A stretch of 64,000 nt of DNA from Primula veris (Eukaryota > Streptophyta > Magnoliopsida > Ericales > Primulaceae), in assembly GCA_963682055.1 (NCBI GenBank), contig OY821745.1, positions 29,571,342 to 29,635,341 on the forward strand, given 5' to 3'. The notes below the pieces were generated by a model that was not told the DNA's origin, made no database searches, and saw only the letters and a program-made list of their open reading frames with translations. Numbering within the stretch: the stretch's first letter is position 1; the number at the start of each line of letters is the position of its first letter. A program made the translations under genes and the position numbers. This document shows positions 10,701 through 23,154 of the stretch, piece after piece.

Positions 10701-13700
10701 CTTCAATTGATTACACAAAGTGGCAAATGCACGGCTTCAAAAATAACTTTTGTTACCACTACTTTAAATAGTATATAAAAATTGTCTCATGTATATCTTT
10801 GAGAGTAAGTCGTTAGACGATATCAGTTGGATAGAATAACATCTAATGTAGGTCTTCCAAATCCTGGGCTGACACCCATTACAGTATAAATCATAGATCC
10901 TGAATGAAACCATAGTCACATTTTTCTGGATCCCATAACAAGAAGCTTTACTGAAGATCTGCCCATGCACCTACTCTGTTTTGCCTGTGTAATTGGATTG
11001 TGCAATGACAAGTGTGCTCCAGCTTGAGGGGTGTATAAAATTGTGGATAAATATTTTGCTTATTCTTGAAATTAGTAGTTACGAAATGTTAGTCGGATAT
11101 TGTTGGGTAGTTTTACATTTACTGTTATTTCACTTATTCACAGTTCATCTAGGTATGATTTAATTCACAATATACAACTTGTTCTTATCTATCAACATAC
11201 TAGTGTTGCTGGTTTTTTTCTTGAATAAAGTGAAGATCATTAATAGTGCACACCTATATTTGTATAAGAAGATTGTAATATTATTTACTTGATGAACAAA
11301 GAGAAACCATTGTGATTGGTGCAAGATAAATATTTATCTGTACAAGGTTCCTTGTCTTTGACAGTGCCACTAGTCCTTTTACAGAAAAAGACTGCTTTCA
11401 AGGTCTGTTTTTGTATAACACTGATAGTTAAAATGTCCATGGTCACTTGTTAAAAGTTAAATTATCAGCAAATGTAGCTGCTTTAGGAACTCTTTAACTG
11501 ATTTATATGCCATCTACAATGTTCTTTAAATTGACTTAAAATTTATATCACGTCTTGGTTCTTAACTTCTTATAGATACTTTCAGTTTCTCAGTGTTAAA
11601 CATGAAAATTGAGCTTGAATAACCTGAAGTTTTTTCGATCAGGTCCTCAAGGAAGGCTAGAAAACCTCTTATCTCAACCTGGTAATAAGTTCTGTGCAGA
11701 TTGTGGATCTCCAGACCCAAAATGGGTGTAAGTACAATCTTATCTACCTTCACCCTTTCTCTCTCTACATAACAATTTTTCTAGTTTTCCCTCCGACCCA
11801 ATCTATCAGGACAATTTGGTGAAATTATGTGAGGTTCTAACAAATTGGGACGGAGGGAGCATATAGTTTTTTCCGCTACGTAACAAAAGTTAGCATGCCT
11901 TATTGTCTAGTGCTTCCTTTACATCAGTTTCCTGGTATCTGTTGAGGATGATGATAAGTTTATATCTTTGAATTTTAAATTACTCTTGTTCTTGAAATGT
12001 CTATATACTTAGCTAAGATAGAAACTTCGACGTTTGTTATACTTCGGAAGACTGCGCTTGCTCTTATAGCCTTCTTAATCTCTCTCTTTGACCCCTCACT
12101 AGGGCAATCCTTAGTACAGACAAACCCATCTTAGTAGTAGGAGTACCCAAAGTATCTCACTCGCCCTGTGCTGGAAGAAGCTTCAAATAAAGTGTCATCT
12201 CTTTCTGAATTTTTTTAGCTCACAACACTTGCACCACTCTTTTTTACATATTTCTCTTGCCTCTTCCTCAACCTCTTTGGTTAAAAATTCCAGTTCAGTA
12301 AACTCAGCCTTCTGCATCACGTGCAAGTCGTCAATCAAGGAATGCAGATTTGTTTTAGCCTCCTCCATACGTTTCAAACGTCCATCACTCACTTCATTGA
12401 TTTACACAGCTTGCTGGCGTAGAACAATTGTTTAATTGTTATTACCCATATGGAGAAAAAGTAAATATTAGTAGCTGGATAATGACTGGATTTTGCTCTA
12501 TCCTCATATTCTTTTCCAGTTCCTTTGTTCATTATGTATGAATTGTTAGCCTGGGAAGCAAATTTTCTTTTACAATTTTTTTTCCCCATTACACTTTCAT
12601 TGTCTAATGCTTTAGAAAGAGGAAATAAGTTTATGATTTATGAATGCCCATCAGCTTCATTTGTCATTTAAAATTGATCACTTTTCTTTCGAACTCTTGC
12701 TCGATGTACCTATTCAGCCTGTTTCTAAAGTGTAACCAATTATAAGAATATAAATGCATTTAAAGATGATATTTGAGCGTGCAAGTGGTTGAAAAATACT
12801 TTACGCCGGTCCGAATTTCAATAATTAATCTGTCGTACAAGAAAATATCAGGAGCTGAGCATCCATCAAGTGTGTCAGCCTGGGATGAATAGATTAGAAG
12901 TTTGCTGACAACTATATAGAGTGTGTCAGTCTGGGATGAATTACACCTCACAGAAAGAATTTTCATGCTTACCTCAAAAACGAAACCATGTGCTTTTGGG
13001 AGACATACATTCCGTGGAAACACACTATTTTATACAGTATAAAAGTATGTTTTTTGAACCAGTTTATTGCCCGACCTTGGTTTGACCTGGGTTGGCTTTT
13101 GTTCATTTTTATTTTTGCCAAGCAGGACCTGCAATTAAATAATAAATAGGTTTTGTTATCTTTAAATTCCGTGAGCAGTTAGGTAGACGGAAGTTAGAAT
13201 CAACCCTAGCCAACTCGAAGGTTTCTTTAGACAAATTTTCCTTTGATGCGATACAAAGCGTATCTTTTGCTGATTCACCTATTCCATCTAGTTTCCGTGT
13301 AATTTTTTTGGGTTTTCTAAATTGTATATATGTTGCTCGAAAGATCCTTTTAAACACTACATTGTGGTTTGCAGATCTTTGAGCCTTGGAGTTTTCATCT
13401 GCATCAAGTGTTCAGGAGCACATAGAGGCCTTGGAGTTCATATATCCAAGGTAGGATATCCAAACTACAGCCTAGGTTTTATTAAGATGTTACGTCAGCA
13501 CTATTTCTTTCTGTTACCAACTTACCATAGATTGTGACATCTCATAAAAGTATCAGTTGATCAGTAAATAAATTATAAAGAAATTTGAAATTTTTTGAAG
13601 GATAAGCATGGCATTATTGTTCATTCTAGGAACGACTGCAATCTTGCAACAGAAATTTCAAATTTTCAAGTCAATATCATTAAAAGGAATGTCATTGACA

Positions 13701-16700
13701 GTGCAGCTGGGCATAATTTTGTTCATGTAGCTCGACTGATCACAATGTGTAGTCATTTAGGTATTGCAATTTTTTTTGATATCGTATTATTGAAAAGATT
13801 TCTCTAACAGTACAGATACAAGAGTTATCTCATGTATATTGAAGAAATCAAGGAATATGACGTGTCAATATTTCAAATTCTCTCTATCTATTAATGTAGG
13901 GACTCGCAGTCTGACTATCGGCGTTATTCCATTTTATATTCCATTAGCTAAATTTATTAAAATTACCGGCAATTTGAAAACCAAGAAAAAAAGAATCATA
14001 GGTTACACTAAACACCATCATTGTCTTAGGGTGTTGAAACCGCATCCATGTTTTGAAAAATTATCCTTTTTCAGGATTTTTATTTAAAACTTCACTCTTA
14101 ACTGAAGCAAGTTTTCATCTAACGATTTAACACGGATAATATGGTCCTTTGGATAATTACGTGGAACAATGGCTACTTTCTGTTTTTTTTTACAAAATTA
14201 ACATGTGTTTTGGGAATATTAGATTTTACAGTCAGTTTATTTTTCCTTTTGAAGGTAAAAATATACCATTACGAACTAAAAAAGGCCCAGCTGGCTTGCA
14301 ATTTCTATTTGAAAGCCTTGTATATTTTATATCTACTTTAGTGCACTTGTTTGTATTTTGACATTGAAATTGTATTTTGAAAATCTAAGTTTTAGTCATT
14401 TAAAGAGTGTGGCTGTAATTTCCTCGAAGCTGAGGATTATTGCAGTCACTATTTAAAAGCATTGGGGAGCCTATGTATAGTTTGCATCTACTCCAGTAAC
14501 CTTTCTGAGCACCAGTAGAAAAAGTATATGTGTGTTGGAGTAGTGTAGATGTAAAGATCATTTTAACATAGGAAGCATGAAAGGATCCACTTGCCTACCT
14601 CTCTCCTATTTTCTGAGCACCAGTAGGAAAAAAATTGTATTTTGGAGTAGTGTAGATGTAAGATCATTTAAACATTGGAAGCATGAAAAGTTCCTTTTGC
14701 CTACAGATTTTCTCTGTAAAGCTAGATGATTGGACAGATGAAGAAGTTGATACTTTAAGAGATATGGGTGGAAACGAGGAATTAAACTCGAAATATGAAG
14801 CTCATATCCCCGAAAGCTACAAAAAACCAAAGCCAGATTCCACCAACGAGGAGCGGACCGACTTTATAAGGTAAAAGACTATAAGTTTGTTTATTAAATA
14901 TTTGTAGCGCAACAAAGGGTAAACCATGTATTGAACTAGAACTGATATCTTGATTTCAAATAATCAGGAGAAAGTATGAGCTGCAGCAATTTTCCCAGAA
15001 TGAGGATCAAATGTTCTGTCCATTCCCATTTTCTGGTTTTTGTTCGCCGTCCTCGCAGGGTAGCTCCTCCGTATCCAACTTAAGTGCTTCACTTCCAGAT
15101 AAGAAAGTTTACGACAAACAGTCAATTAGTCACCGAAATAACGGTTTGGGCCACACATTCCGCTATAGCTGGAGAAGAAAGGAGGCTGATCACAGATCAA
15201 CTAAGAAGAGTAATTCAATGGTAGATATGTTTTTTCCCCTTAATCCTGTGATATACAAGAAATAGTTGTTGGGATTAAGAAGTTAATGTTGATGGAGGAA
15301 TTAAAACAAATTGAAATAGGATTAGGATTCCGCTATTGGTGAGTCGTAACTGTAAAAAAACTATATACGGCGATCCGGTTTGCACCTTCCGAACGTTGGG
15401 CGTTCACAACCCAGTTTGCCAAAATGCGCGACCCGAAACAGAAATAACAAAAACACAGAAATCGAGTAATTACCTACTTTTTAATTGTTTATAACATGAG
15501 TAGATAAGAAATCCCTATTTTCTAAATCTAGGTCGTACCACTTCTAGGGCTTGTAAGTTTTATTTTCAGTCTTGTTATTACCTTGAGGAGAGACAGAGAA
15601 GGAGAGGAAGTGGTGTGAAGTGTGAATTTTGATGATCATGCACACTATGGAGGAGAGTAAATAGAAGTATTTAATGTTATGTTGTTGGAATTGTAAAAAA
15701 TCACGTGGCAAGTATGTTGGTAGAGACTACATATATAAGGAGTAATTTAATGGTGAGAAAACCTGTAGTAGCAAAAACGTTACTTTCTTATTACTCCCTT
15801 CGTTCGCATTTAATTGTGCTATACAAAACCACGCGTAATTTTGACCGTCAAAGAACTCTAACCTAAATTGTCCAAAATCAAATTTTCAAAAGTTAATCAT
15901 ACAGTTTAGATGTTAAACTATATGATTAACTTTTGAAAATTTCGTTTCAGGAATTTTGTTACAAGTTATTGATGAGTCAAAATTGCACGTAGTTTTGAAT
16001 ATGACAATTAAAAGGAATCGGAGGGAGAATTATATTAGTAGTTTACGGTGTGTTCTTCAAGTAAATTTGGATACATAATAATTCTACAAGTATCATATGT
16101 TATATCATTATTATTAGGGAACCGCGTATTGTGTGCCGAGCTATCTAGCGTACCACTTCCCCGTACTCGTTCCGCGTACCTAGCATACTGCAACCCAGGC
16201 TACTATGATCCATAGCATCGATGAATATTGGAGTTTCTTAAGTAGATGATCATGGAATAGTGATTGTCTTATCAGAACATGAGAGTGTTCAGATCGATGT
16301 TTAAAAAAAGGAAAATAATTTATATCAGGATATGTAGACGATATTTTATGGAAGGAGAAAAATTGAAGACTATTCAAAATACATTGTACCAATGTATGAT
16401 AGAGGACATGGCTGTTGATCGTAAAGGATGGAACTGGAATTTTACACGTATATTTTTTTTTATAAAACATAATTTCTTGACCATTGCGCCACTCACTTTA
16501 TTTGCCAGTTTGAAAACACTTTTCAGTGTCCTCTTTTTGAAATTAATGGTTTATATATAGGCAGGTATGGTCGAGTTTGTTGGGCTGATAAAAGTGAACG
16601 TGGTGAAAGGCACCAATTTAGTTGTTAGAGACATGGTGACGAGTGATCCGTATGTTATCATCTCACTGGGAGAGCAAGTAAGCTCCATTTTAGCTGTTTA

Positions 16701-17258
16701 ACTCTTATCTAGTTGATCAATTTATATGTGAAATAGAGCAAGCATGATTTTTTTTTCCCATTTGGATCCTTGCAGACAATGAAAACACGTGTGATTAAGA
16801 ACAACTTAAATCCAGTGTGGAATGAACAACTGATGCTGTCTATTCCTCATCACATTCCTCCTTTGAAGTTGGTAGGCCTGCATTGTATTCGTTTTTCTCC
16901 GGTCTAATTTTTTTTTTGTTTATTTGTTGTTAGTATCTTATTTTGCTTCCTATCATGTGTATATTTGTTTCAACAGCTTGTATATGACAAGGATACATTC
17001 AAATATGACGATTTCATGGGGGAGGCAGAGATTGACATCCAACCATTGGTTTCTGCTGCAAAAGCCTCAGAATGTTCGACAATTAAGGAGCCGATGCAGT
17101 TAGGGAAGTGGATAGCAAACAAAGAGAACACCCTGGTTAGAGATAGCGTGATCACCTATGTTGGTGGTATGGTCAAGCAAGATATCTCTCTCAAGCTGCA
17201 GAATGTGGAGAGAGGCGTGCTAGACATCGAGCTTGAATGTGTCCCTCTTACTCAATAA
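7725..17258 (+). CDS. AGD12: ArfGAP and C2 domain protein, AGD12-like (eight exons)
   Basis: GTPase-activating protein for ARF small G proteins in vesicle traffic, with a C-terminal C2 domain that in this family binds lipid/Ca2+. Exons joined at GT/AG: 7725-7782, 11643-11727, 13375-13450, 14707-14870, 14968-15220, 16561-16677, 16776-16871, 16977-17258. The total is 1131 bp (376 aa) with every phase consistent. The ArfGAP zinc finger is CX2CX16CX2C (C37, C40, C57, C60) followed by the catalytic arginine finger in HRGLG (R65). A Ser-rich linker leads to the C2 domain (about 213-325) with acidic Ca2+-site candidates D236, D241, D287, D289 and D295. The first exon is inferred: it is only 19 codons plus one base, ends at the right phase, and precedes a 3.86-kb intron. 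The rest is strongly supported. Introns 1, 2 and 5 contain MITEs; the frame is intact. Confidence 0.93.
7937..8750. mobile_element. TIR element/MITE in intron 1, split by a Tourist-like MITE
   Basis: The left end is GGACTGCAAATGAGCC and the right end is its near complement (GGTTCATTTGCAGCC). TTA lies on both sides (7934-7936 and 8751-8753). Subterminal GAGCC/AGCTCG and TTCATGAACG-like motifs occur in inverted orientation. The size is about 450 bp once the inner element is removed. The ends resemble the common plant GGGCTGCAAATGAGCC MITE type; superfamily assignment is uncertain. Confidence 0.7.
8341..8698. mobile_element. Tourist-like (PIF/Harbinger) MITE, 358 bp, in intron 1
   Basis: TIRs are GGGTGTATTTGGAACTCGGA and the complement of CCGGGTTCCAAACACACCC. 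TTA target duplications sit at 8338-8340 and 8699-8701. Start base pattern, 3-bp TTA duplication and size fit Tourist-like MITEs. Open frames inside are TIR read-through, not genes. It is nested in the 7937-8750 element. Confidence 0.85.
11789..11860. mobile_element. Short Stowaway-type inverted repeat in intron 2
   Basis: CCCTCCGACCCAATCTATC at the left and a complementary ACAAATTGGGACGGAGGGAG at the right form a hairpin of about 70 bp. It looks like a collapsed Stowaway MITE. Confidence 0.6.
12195..12413 (-). pseudogene. Possible gene fragment antisense within ArfGAP intron 2 (unrecognised)
   Basis: An open frame of about 70 codons runs antisense to the host gene with coding-like composition: a charged, probably helical stretch rich in Glu/Lys (KRMEEAKTNLHSLIDDL, LTKEVEEEAREI) and a Cys-rich end (WCKCCELKKF). 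There is no in-frame ATG at the start (GTG or an internal ATG), and stops lie on both sides. I do not recognise the family. It may be a captured or retroposed exon fragment, or chance. Confidence 0.25.
15794..16027. mobile_element. Stowaway MITE in ArfGAP intron 5
   Basis: The left end CTCCCTTCGTTCGCATTTAA follows TA, and the right end GGAATCGGAGGGAG is its near complement. The interior carries the same CGTAATTTTGACC / CAAAATTGCACGTAG pair as the 4.75-kb Stowaway, so it is the same family. The right-hand TA is mutated. Confidence 0.75.
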
Positions 17259-18051
17259 TACCTGGAACTAGGAAAAAAGAAATTTTGTGCGCAATTCTGT
17301 TGAAGTGTTACACCTTGGGAGGTAGTTATACTGCACAGCTTACTTTTCCATGATTGCAGAAATTTTGTCTGCGTAAACAATAACTGATCCTTGATTGTCT
17401 GCGGCTCCGAAGAAAACAATTTAAATATTGCTTCAAGATTGGTTAATTTTAACATCCATAACCCCCAATTTTTTATATCCCCTGCTCTCTTCTGTTAGCA
17501 CGTGAACCTGTACACATTCTTCTAAACCAATCCAGACTTATTGCAGCGTGCTAGTGTTGTACTGCATATAGGAATTCCTCCTCTAAAACTTATTATTTCC
17601 GATCCTCTCATATGCCGACAAGCATACCATACCACTGAACATCGCTGTTGCAGACTGAAACACGCCTACATACAGTCTTGATGCCTTCTTTAACCTCCAA
17701 ACACAATCGCGCACACGTTTATGTATAGTGAAAAATATTCTTATTAATTTTCTAACTTCTTCCCTTTTTTTTTGGTTTTTTTTGGTTTTTTTGTTTTTTT
17801 TTGCATTTATACTTGGATATGGAAGTTACTCGTGCTTGTAGCATAATCGATATTAAAAATTTCCTCAGTTTAAGAATTAATGATTATTTCGAAATGGAAA
17901 AAGAAACAGTGCTAATTGTGACAAAATTGTGGATTAATCTGATAAAAATGACCAAGAGGATGTGGATATTATAAACTCTTGAGGCTAATGGTTGAATGGT
18001 TCACTAGAGCAACTTAGCCTGCAAATCATAGTTCATGATGAACATGGTAAG
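17259..18051. other. 3' flank of the ArfGAP gene, no further gene
   Basis: Holds the presumptive 3' UTR after the stop at 17256-17258 and a T-rich tract near 17765-17800. It ends at the insertion site of the LTR element (GTAAG, 18047-18051). No other coding signal was seen. Confidence 0.55.
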
Positions 18052-18932
18052 TGTCACGGGTCTGTTTTTCGCTCCAGAAAACAGCCCTCGTGATGGCACG
18101 AACCGGGGCTTAATCGCTGCCCGACTCGCTCAGCCAAACCAACACTCACGTACACTTGTGTTTCACTCACAACACTCGTGTATCGCTCTCAAACGCAACC
18201 TGTTTCAGACACAAAACAGGGCTGGTTTATGTGACAAGAAAACGCAGGAATCTAGACAAGCAAACGTAAGTAAACGAACACCGAAATTACAGCCAATTGG
18301 CCAACCTTTACATTATAATTCCGTTAATAATTACAAGGACTCGTTTACAGACTTTTCTCTCCCAAAATTCACTCTATAAACGAAATGCTATTCTGCCATG
18401 TATTTATAACACATACATGGGCAGTTTACAAACTGTTTTTAAAGAAACTGCCAAGCCCCATGCTTGACAACTGCCATGGGCAGTTATTTGAGTGTATTAT
18501 GCTGCCAAAGTGGTGTACCAACTGTCCCTAAAAACCCTCAACAGTCAGCCCACAAAATACTGTTCCAAAAGTAACCGTTCCCGCCAAAACGCACTCTGAA
18601 CAACTGCTGTGTTTTGCTACTGTTTTGGCTGTCCAACACTCAACCAAATTCCAGCCACTTATACTCAAAAGTCTCCTTATCGAACAGCCCAACGAACGCA
18701 CCAAAATCCGTTGTCCAATCCCTTGGCAACCATTGCCAAACTGCTTCGCAAAACCATCCCGAAACCAGCCAAATGCCTTTGGTGTTTCTTCTTGATTCTG
18801 CCCGTCGTTTGAACCATATCAAACCCGGCCCTTGACGATCCAACACGCCAATCATTAGCCAACGGTGCCCACAAACGTTCCTTCGACGTGTCAATCCGCT
18901 AACCAAACGAACGCTAGCACAAACATGCTAAC
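18052..18932 (-). repeat. 3' LTR of the non-autonomous element
   Basis: On the plus strand it starts TGTCACGGGTCTG and ends CATGCTAACA. It differs from the partner LTR by only a handful of substitutions. Confidence 0.88.
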
Positions 18933-18946
18933 AAACCTCCCCCACC
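18933..18946 (-). promoter_or_regulatory. Polypurine tract
   Basis: On the minus strand it reads AGGTGGGGGAGGTT directly before the 3' LTR, the expected plus-strand primer position. Confidence 0.8.
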
Positions 18947-19851
18947 TAAGCCATTCATCGCCCTCGATGAATTAAGTGTTTATTACAGCATTCGATACCA
19001 AAGTTCGGTCCTCGTCTAACCCGCAGGATAGCCCATACTTCTCGCACAGATCAGATTTTCCGCAACTCGTTTCCGTTGTACCAAACCTGCAATCCAACCT
19101 CACTCCTTAGGCAGATTTTTCCCACAAAAACCCGCTGCCCGAAGTCCATCTCAAACAGCCCAGATTTTTCCTCGTTTGAAACATTGTTGCCTCGATATAC
19201 GTCTCGAACAACCATTATGTTTCCTCTTGTTTTCCCTTTCGAAACCCGCTGTGAAGTCCGTCTCAAATAGCCACCGGTTTCTTCCTATTTCGAAGATCAC
19301 GTTTCCGAAATAATTAATGTCGCGGAGTCTCTAATCCGCTCCAAATCCTACTGTCCAAATCCATCTCGAACAGTCCACAATTCCAGCGCATACAAACCCA
19401 AAATCCAGCCCTTCGACTTGCACAAGATATCCCATAACTACCCCGTGTTTGTCGTATGCCGCCATTTTGTTTCCGTAATATGTATTCTGAAATTTACGCC
19501 CAATAACGATGTGAAAATTCCAGCGAACAAAACATAAGTTTGGTCCCCTTCCGTTGCAAGATAACTAGTATTTCACTTGCACTAACCGCCACTTACTCCA
19601 CTGTTTTGATTCCCGAAATCAGCCACACATCGAACCAATAGGCAGTTTGATCAAAGACAACCGAAAGTCTTTTGATTCCTGATTTTGTTGTTGTCCCGTT
19701 TCCGTTCGAACAACCAACAATTTCATTTTTTCGTGCAACGCCACGCTACACTATTTTTTTTCGAAAAACTAACTCGAAGTCACCACTTCTGTTTTACGAA
19801 ATTCGAGCCCTTGCGTAAGTCCATTTTTCTTCGCAATTGACTTCCGAAAAT

Positions 19852-20088
19852 TTGATGTTCACCATAGAACATCGCTGTCCACGTCCGTCTCGAACAGCAT
19901 CCATTTCGTTTCGATTTTGGCAACGCCACGCTGCCAAAACTTCGCCCTCTACCATAAGAGAACATTGAAAATTGATGTTCACCATAGAACATCGCTGCCC
20001 AAACCAGTTTCGAACAGCCACCTTTTCGTGTTGATTTTGGCAACACCACGCTGCCAAAACTTCGCCCTCTACCATAAGAGAACAATCA
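19852..20088. repeat. 120-bp tandem duplication inside the non-autonomous element
   Basis: TTGATGTTCACCATAGAACA recurs exactly 120 bp later. Both copies share GCCAAAACTTCGCCCTCTAC. The two copies differ at several bases. It lies in the leader just inside the primer binding site. Confidence 0.85.
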
Positions 20089-20155
20089 CGATTGAGTCCT
20101 TCATTCAGCGAGAGTTTCTTGTTCATTCCGTTCTTGTCACAGCCATCGCAACCGC

Positions 20156-20167
20156 GCTCTGATACCA
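20156..20167 (-). promoter_or_regulatory. Primer binding site (tRNA-iMet type)
   Basis: On the minus strand it reads TGGTATCAGAGC, two bases inside the 5' LTR. It is complementary to the 3' end of plant initiator tRNA-Met. Confidence 0.85.
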
Positions 20168-20169
20168 GT

Positions 20170-21051
20170 TGTCACGGGTCTGTTTTTTGCTCCAGAAAAC
20201 AGCCCTCGTGATGGCACGAACCGGGGCTTAATCGCTGTCCGACTCGCTCAGCCAAACCAACACTCACGTACACTCGTGTTTCACTCACAACACTCGTGTA
20301 TCGCTCTCAAACGCAACCCGTTTCAGACACAAAACAGGGCTGGTTTATGTGACAAGAAAACGCAGGAATCTAGACAAGCAAACGTAAGTAAACGAACACC
20401 GAAATTACAGCCAATTGGCCAACCTTTACATTATAATTCCGTTAATAATTACAAGGACTCGTTTACAGACTTTTCTCTCCCAAAATTCACTCTATAAACG
20501 AAATGCTATTCTGCCATGTATTTATAACACATACATGGGCAGTTTACAAAATGTTTTTAAAGAAACTGCCAAGCCCCATGCTTGACAACTGTCATGGACA
20601 GTTATTTGAGTGTATTATGCTGCCAAAGTGGTGTACCAAGTGTTCCTAAAAACCCTCAACAGTCAGCCCACAAAATATTGTTCCAAAAGTAACCGTTCCT
20701 GCCAAAACGCACTCTGAACAGCTGCTGTGTTTTGCTACTGTTTTGGCTGTCCAACACTCAACCAAATTCCAGCCACTTATACTCAAAAGTCTCCTTATCG
20801 AACAGCCCAACGAACGCACCAAAATCCGTTGTCCAATCCCTTGGCAACCATTGCCAAACTGCTTCGCAAAACCATCCCGAAACCAGCCAAATGCCTTTGG
20901 TGTTTCTTCTTGATTCTGCCCGTCGTTTGAACCATATCAAACCCGGCCCTTGACGATCCAACACGCCAATCATTAGCCAACGGTGCCCACAAACGTTCCT
21001 TCGACGTGTCAATCCGCTAACCAAACGAACGCTAGCACAAACATGCTAACA
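20170..21051 (-). repeat. 5' LTR of the non-autonomous element
   Basis: Same ends as the left LTR. It is next to the primer binding site, which makes it the 5' LTR on the minus strand. Confidence 0.88.
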
Positions 21052-21213
21052 ATAAGCTTATATGTTAATATGAGATTTTGAGTTATAATTCTAGTCAAGA
21101 AGAGACAGAGCAAGACCTTTAATTTATCCCCCAAGGGTAATTCCTAAATGAATAGTGGTAGACCAGCTTATCAAAAGCCGAAGAAAAAGTTAAATAAGAA
21201 GATTCGGTCTTGG

Positions 21214-21760
21214 GTCCGCACGGGACGGATCCATCTCAATCCTAACCCAACCTGTAAAATAAATAGCGGGACAGATTGATGCGAATTAGTAAAAATTTAA
21301 ATATTAACTCTACCCATTACAGTTAAAACCCCGACCCAACCCACAAAATAAATTGCGGGTTGGGTTGTGATTGATTTTTAAATTTTCATTTTGGTCATTT
21401 ATTTTTCATAGTTTGCATAATTAATCTAAATTTTAGAATAAATTAAATTATTAAAAAGAAATATAAATTAAAGCCAATCAAGATACGTTTAGAACATTCG
21501 CGAACAATAACAAAACTAAAATATAACAAGAATGGAAGGTCGGTATCTTAAAATATACACAATGTATATATAAATAAATATATATATATATACATATAAT
21601 TATAATTATAATTATATATATTACGGGTTGAAACGGATTAACTGGCGGTTTGAAAACCTCAACTCTAACCTAACCCGTAAAATATACAGCGGATTGGAAG
21701 GGAGATTGATTCTTTTTGGACACCCAACCTGTCCCAATCCATTCGGGTTGGGTTACAGTT
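21214..21760. repeat. Degenerate repeats with an AACCC...TAAAATAAA..GCGG motif, plus (TA)-rich stretch
   Basis: Variants of CCAACC(C)GTAAAATAAATAGCGG occur near 21250, 21335 and 21667, with a complementary CATTCGGGTTGGGTT near 21740. This suggests an old foldback/MITE. A (TA)n/(TTATAA)n stretch lies around 21565-21625. No gene. Confidence 0.4.
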
Positions 21761-21857
21761 TGAGTTTATGAATTTTTTGTCTACCTCTGTTCACTATGAT
21801 GAAAGATCTGGTAGAGAAAAAACAAAGTAAAGGAATTGTGTCGAGATCCTCTATAAT

Positions 21858-23154
21858 GGTCTCGTTTGGTCGCGTCTTTTATGTTTAAAAGTATACTTTT
21901 TGTAAGTGGGTTGAAAAGCATACTTTTCTGTTTACTTTTAAGTAAGTAAATGCTGTTTGATGAACACCGTAAAAGTATACTTTTCATTAAAAATATTGTT
22001 TGGTAAAATATGTTTACTTTTACTTTTTTAGTGAAAATGAATTATTTATTCAAATAATACACAATAGGTACCACTTTTGAACTTATATGTACCTCCATAA
22101 GTTCATATTCCCTATAGGTACTACCTTTTAATTATTTACTTTATTTACCAAAACGCCATATACATATTTCATAAAAATTGGAAAAAAAACACATAAAATT
22201 ATATAAAATAAAAAAAATCTCAAAATAAATGAAAAAAAAATCACAAAAAATCATAAAATAAATAAAAAAAATCACAAAAAAATAAAAAAATCACAAAAAA
22301 AATAAAAAAAATCACAAAATATTAAAAAAAATAAAAAAATAAAAAAATTATAAAAAATGAAAAAAATCACAAAAATGAAAAAAAAATGAAAAAAAAAATG
22401 AAAAAAATGAAAATTTTTTTATAAAAAATGAAAAAATCACAAAATTTTAAAAAAATTACAAAAAAAATTACAAAATTACAAAAAAAATATTAATTTTTTT
22501 AAATTTTTTATAAGTTTTTGTCATTTTATATATATTTTTTTGATTTTTCGGTATAAAAAGTGTTATATTGACAAAAAAAATTATATATATTTTTTTAATT
22601 TTTTTTTTAAAAGTTTGTGATTTTTTTCATTTTTTGTGATTTTTTGTAATTTTTTAAATTTTTTATAATTTTTTTGTGATTTTTGTATTTTTTTATAATT
22701 TTTGGTGATTTTTTATAATTTTTTGTTTTTTTTGTTATTTTTTATATTTTTTGTGATTAAAGATTTTATTATTTAAAGATTAAAAAATACAAAATTAGGA
22801 AAATATAATGATGATAGGAACTAGGTTTTGAACTGTATTTTGAAGACACATTCAGATTAAAACCTACTTAAAAGTATAATCAAAAGTAAAAGTATCATCA
22901 AACTTACTTTTAAAAAGTATCATCAAACTTACTTTTAAAAAGTCTACTTATAGACATTTACTTTTCACCAAAAGTATACGTATGAGATGACATACAAACA
23001 AACTAAATATAAGTAAAAGTAAAAGTAAAGCCAAAAGTATACTTAATGGTTTACGTTTTAAAAATAAACTTAAAAATTGACAGCCAAACAACATTAGGAA
23101 TAAGTAAAAGTAAAAGTAAAAGTAACTAAAAATCAAGTGTAACCAAACAAGTCC
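21858..23154. mobile_element. AT-rich foldback (MITE-like) element
   Basis: The termini GGTCTCGTTTGGT and the complement of ACCAAACAAGTCC are flanked by AAT on both sides (21855-21857, 23155-23157). Both arms carry AAAAGTATACTTTT- and AAGTAAAAGTAAAAG-type sequence in inverted orientation. The centre is A-rich with TCACAAAAAA repeats on the left and T-rich with TTTTTTGTGA repeats on the right, an extended imperfect palindrome. No transposase was seen. Assignment to a superfamily is uncertain. Confidence 0.55.

Larger units (their letters stand above)
18052..21051 (-). mobile_element. Non-autonomous LTR retrotransposon (3.0 kb), no protein domains
   Basis: Two nearly identical LTRs (881 and 882 bp, TG...CA) flank a 1237-bp interior. 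A primer binding site TGGTATCAGAGC (initiator tRNA-Met type) lies by the right LTR and a G-rich polypurine tract by the left, so the element reads on the minus strand. Probable target duplication is GTAAG/ATAAG with one mismatch. No gag, protease, integrase or RT motif is present; the open frames inside occur as duplicates in both LTRs or in a tandem repeat. High LTR identity implies recent insertion, mobilised by another element's proteins. It is larger than classical TRIMs and smaller than classical LARDs. Confidence 0.88.

Noticed and set aside
18640..18906. Open frames in the LTR (also at 20758-21024)
   Set aside because: Present identically in both LTRs; no protein family.
19780..20126. 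Overlapping minus-strand frames of about 100 codons with a repeated MFSYGRGRSFGS segment
   Set aside because: Product of the 120-bp tandem duplication in the LTR element leader; different frames are open equally.
18052..21051. Cassandra-type TRIM with 5S rRNA in the LTR
   Set aside because: I saw no 5S promoter or 5S-like sequence in the LTRs, and the LTRs are too long.
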